Source of the DNA: Rhodospirillales bacterium
GTDB taxonomy: Bacteria; Pseudomonadota; Alphaproteobacteria; Acetobacterales; Acetobacteraceae
NCBI GenBank assembly: GCA_025352915.1
Contig: JANXSA010000013.1
Location: 1 to 7,099 of the forward strand
DNA: 7,099 bases
Reading direction: 5' to 3'
Shown here in pieces: positions 6,701-7,099 of this stretch (position 1 is the first letter of the stretch; each line of letters begins with the position of its first letter). Under the pieces are notes generated by a model that worked only from the letters and a program-made list of their open reading frames with translations, had not been told where the DNA came from and did no database searches. A program made the position numbers and the translations under genes.

Positions 6701-7099
6701 ACGCTGACCAGCAGCGCTGCGTCGAAGGGTGCGATTGACGTTTCCGGCAGCCTGACCGCCGGCGGTGCGACGGGCGTCGTGGCCCTGGTCGCCAGCGATG
6801 CCACGGGCGGGATCGCGCTCTCGGGTGCCGTGACCGCCAGCAAGGGCTCGATCGATCTTTCGGCCGGCAGCTTCGGTGTGGTTCAGACCACCGGCAGCCT
6901 GACCACGCTCAGCCTGGTCAGCAGCGGCGGTATTGGCGGAACGGCGACACTCACGAGCGCCAGCAATGCCATCGACGCCACCGGCGGCATCAAAGTCAGC
7001 GGCGGCGACCTGTTGTTGGCGACCGCGAACACGCTCGACATCGCCGGCACGCTTGCGGTGGATGCTGGGCGGACGATCGCGCTCGCGCTGCCGGCGTTC
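3704..7099 (+). CDS. TpsA exoprotein, filamentous haemagglutinin type (partial, runs off the right edge)
   Basis: This is a secreted two-partner exoprotein with 1132 codons visible and no stop before the window ends. Residues 1-56 are a long signal peptide: an Arg-rich n-region (seven Arg in 1-35), a hydrophobic core near 37-50, and cleavage after AGA (54-56). The haemagglutination-activity (TPS) domain covers about 66-205: INWNKFDVG (100-108), SPSVIAGQV (132-140), NSNG (141-144), NQSGV (150-154) where NPNGV is usual, then GAEVNV and STLIAS. VANSGVIRA...GRVVLAGAE and DLYGDGLLSIDV (218-252) follow. GGDGGFIEVSG (446-456) and GSILLDPNDLEI (476-487) are typical of such exoproteins. From about 500 the chain is Gly/Thr/Ala-rich beta-helix repeats, with four diverged modules from 630. 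No cysteine is visible, and there is one Trp (102). TpsB directly upstream is the expected secretion partner. Adhesion or surface-matrix function is likely by family; the C-terminus, and hence any toxin domain, is unseen. Confidence 0.93.
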   Translation, partial: MVEHKPAAASRRPVRQQTALRIVPGSLRARPELLRSTALQAVFLAAIALPAGHAGAQTMPAPTALPTGGQTIAGSHTITVTSTPTSASMVIGQPTAYGAINWNKFDVGAKASVTINVPTAQSVSVHRVVTSSPSVIAGQVNSNGVVVISNQSGVVFTQGAEVNVSTLIASAPGISEANARAGRLIFDQPAQAGAKVENHGTITVAQTGLAALVAPQVANSGVIRAQMGRVVLAGAEAHTIDLYGDGLLSIDVTRQVMTAPTSRDGKTATALVTNSGTVIADGGTILLTASAVDGLVQTLVTSGGTLRANSVATPAGSAAGRIAITAAGGNVAVTGTIAARGEVTGSKGGQIEINAPARSVTLHAGAAIDASGRAGGGSIAIGTTMARAQGGTAFKAPTAHDVIIESGARIAADATLLGKGGDITVLSQGGVTEHRGALSARGGPDGGDGGFIEVSGSHFIIGGRIDTGAPAGVSGSILLDPNDLEINDAGSSKIGSKNTFTAAGKNTLTVISPTEIRDNMTGAITLQTDATGTLKVSSTLDLTLKNSSNKTTGITSLTLLSDGNMTISAAVTGADNITLKNTAGNLAISAPITTADGKTVTLNSAGSIALAANIGTGATGIIDLTAGAGGVTQSAAGSLVAGTLLSSGGIAGGVSLNSTTNNLGGLGAITVTGGNFALVNSAALTVTGALVLDAGKTASFAAPGFTITTGSVASAGGTFELAPTSGAMSLGAATAKELVLTQATLDKISVGTIQLGSAGAGGVTASSIALNDALDISAATTARLIAGTGGMTLTKGPLTAGTLDLATTGGGITDAGGVIVATRLQSTGGITGAVTLGTSVHSVGTLGDMTVSGGGLTLINGVALNVAGKVQLGGDSFLLGFAASAKAIEVTGTLALSTAGKLLTLATVATGGITLAGSVDTTSAGLLNLVGGSLGVTQTGGAITTGVLTATSPIAGTTKLAQAANAIGSIADLVLSAGDLIVTSATAIAVTGAVSADNITLTSSAASKGAIDVSGSLTAGGATGVVALVASDATGGIALSGAVTASKGSIDLSAGSFGVVQTTGSLTTLSLVSSGGIGGTATLTSASNAIDATGGIKVSGGDLLLATANTLDIAGTLAVDAGRTIALALPAF
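5591..7072 (+). repeat. Diverged protein-level repeats in the TpsA passenger
   Basis: Four modules recognisable in translation begin at residues 630 (5591), 811 (6134), 935 (6506) and 1058 (6875). The common pattern is G-[VI]-[TV]-[QD], a G/L/T stretch, S-x-GGI-x-G, an N-x-[IL]-x-x-[LT]-G-like segment, V-x-GG-[DNG]-[LF]-x-L, then L-x-[VI]-[TA]-G-x-L. The last three starts are 124 and 123 residues apart. The first gap is 181 residues, about one and a half units, and contains an extra segment with ATLDKISVGTIQLGS. DNA identity between copies is low, so these are old protein repeats, as in beta-helix passengers, and not recent duplications. Confidence 0.65.

Noticed and set aside
5591..7099. Recurrent GGCGGCATC-type DNA words as a possible CRISPR or tandem DNA repeat
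   Set aside because: The words are short, irregularly spaced and in frame with Gly-Gly-Ile codons. They reflect protein repeats and codon bias rather than a DNA repeat array.
1..7099. tRNA, rRNA, insertion sequence or phage attachment signals
   Set aside because: None was seen: no transposase-like frame, no long terminal inverted repeats or target-site duplications, and no tRNA-like cloverleaf noticed.

Overview
The window is GC-rich, double-stranded coding DNA from a Gram-negative bacterium. Outer-membrane secretion genes prove a diderm envelope. The codon bias and the style of the secreted protein suggest an alphaproteobacterium, possibly Acetobacteraceae or a relative. That placement is inferred from composition and protein style, not from a marker gene.

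Layout. Positions 1-102 are non-coding and hold two inverted repeats that look like terminators working in both directions. Positions 1703 down to 103 (minus strand) hold a tight two-gene unit: a two-module VOC/glyoxalase-like protein (279 aa), then a classical short-chain dehydrogenase/reductase of YgfF type (249 aa). Only 11 bp separate them, and the stop codon of the first overlaps the Shine-Dalgarno of the second. Positions 1704-1933 are the divergent intergenic region, with a good sigma70-type promoter reading rightward. Positions 1934-3646 (plus) encode a TpsB/ShlB/FhaC-type outer-membrane transporter. After 57 bp, position 3704 (plus) begins a very large filamentous-haemagglutinin-type TpsA exoprotein. 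It is still open at the right edge, with 1132 codons visible and no stop.

How the genes work together. The right two thirds form a two-partner (type Vb) secretion operon, tpsB then tpsA. TpsA would cross the inner membrane by Sec using a long 56-residue signal peptide. Its TPS domain would be recognised by the POTRA domains of TpsB, and the repeat-rich passenger would be threaded through the TpsB barrel and fold as a beta-helix on the surface. The passenger is probably an adhesin or matrix protein, but its C-terminus is outside the window, so a contact-dependent inhibition toxin cannot be excluded. The VOC/SDR pair is a separate, divergently transcribed metabolic unit with no visible functional link to secretion.

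Most notable points: the TPS domain carries NQSG where the family normally has NPNG; the TpsA passenger contains at least four diverged modules of which the last three recur every ~123 residues; both secretion proteins lack cysteine in the visible sequence; and the tpsB start is uncertain, because the only strong Shine-Dalgarno precedes a CTG 63 bp upstream of the first ATG. No wholly new system is evident; this is a divergent member of a known secretion family.
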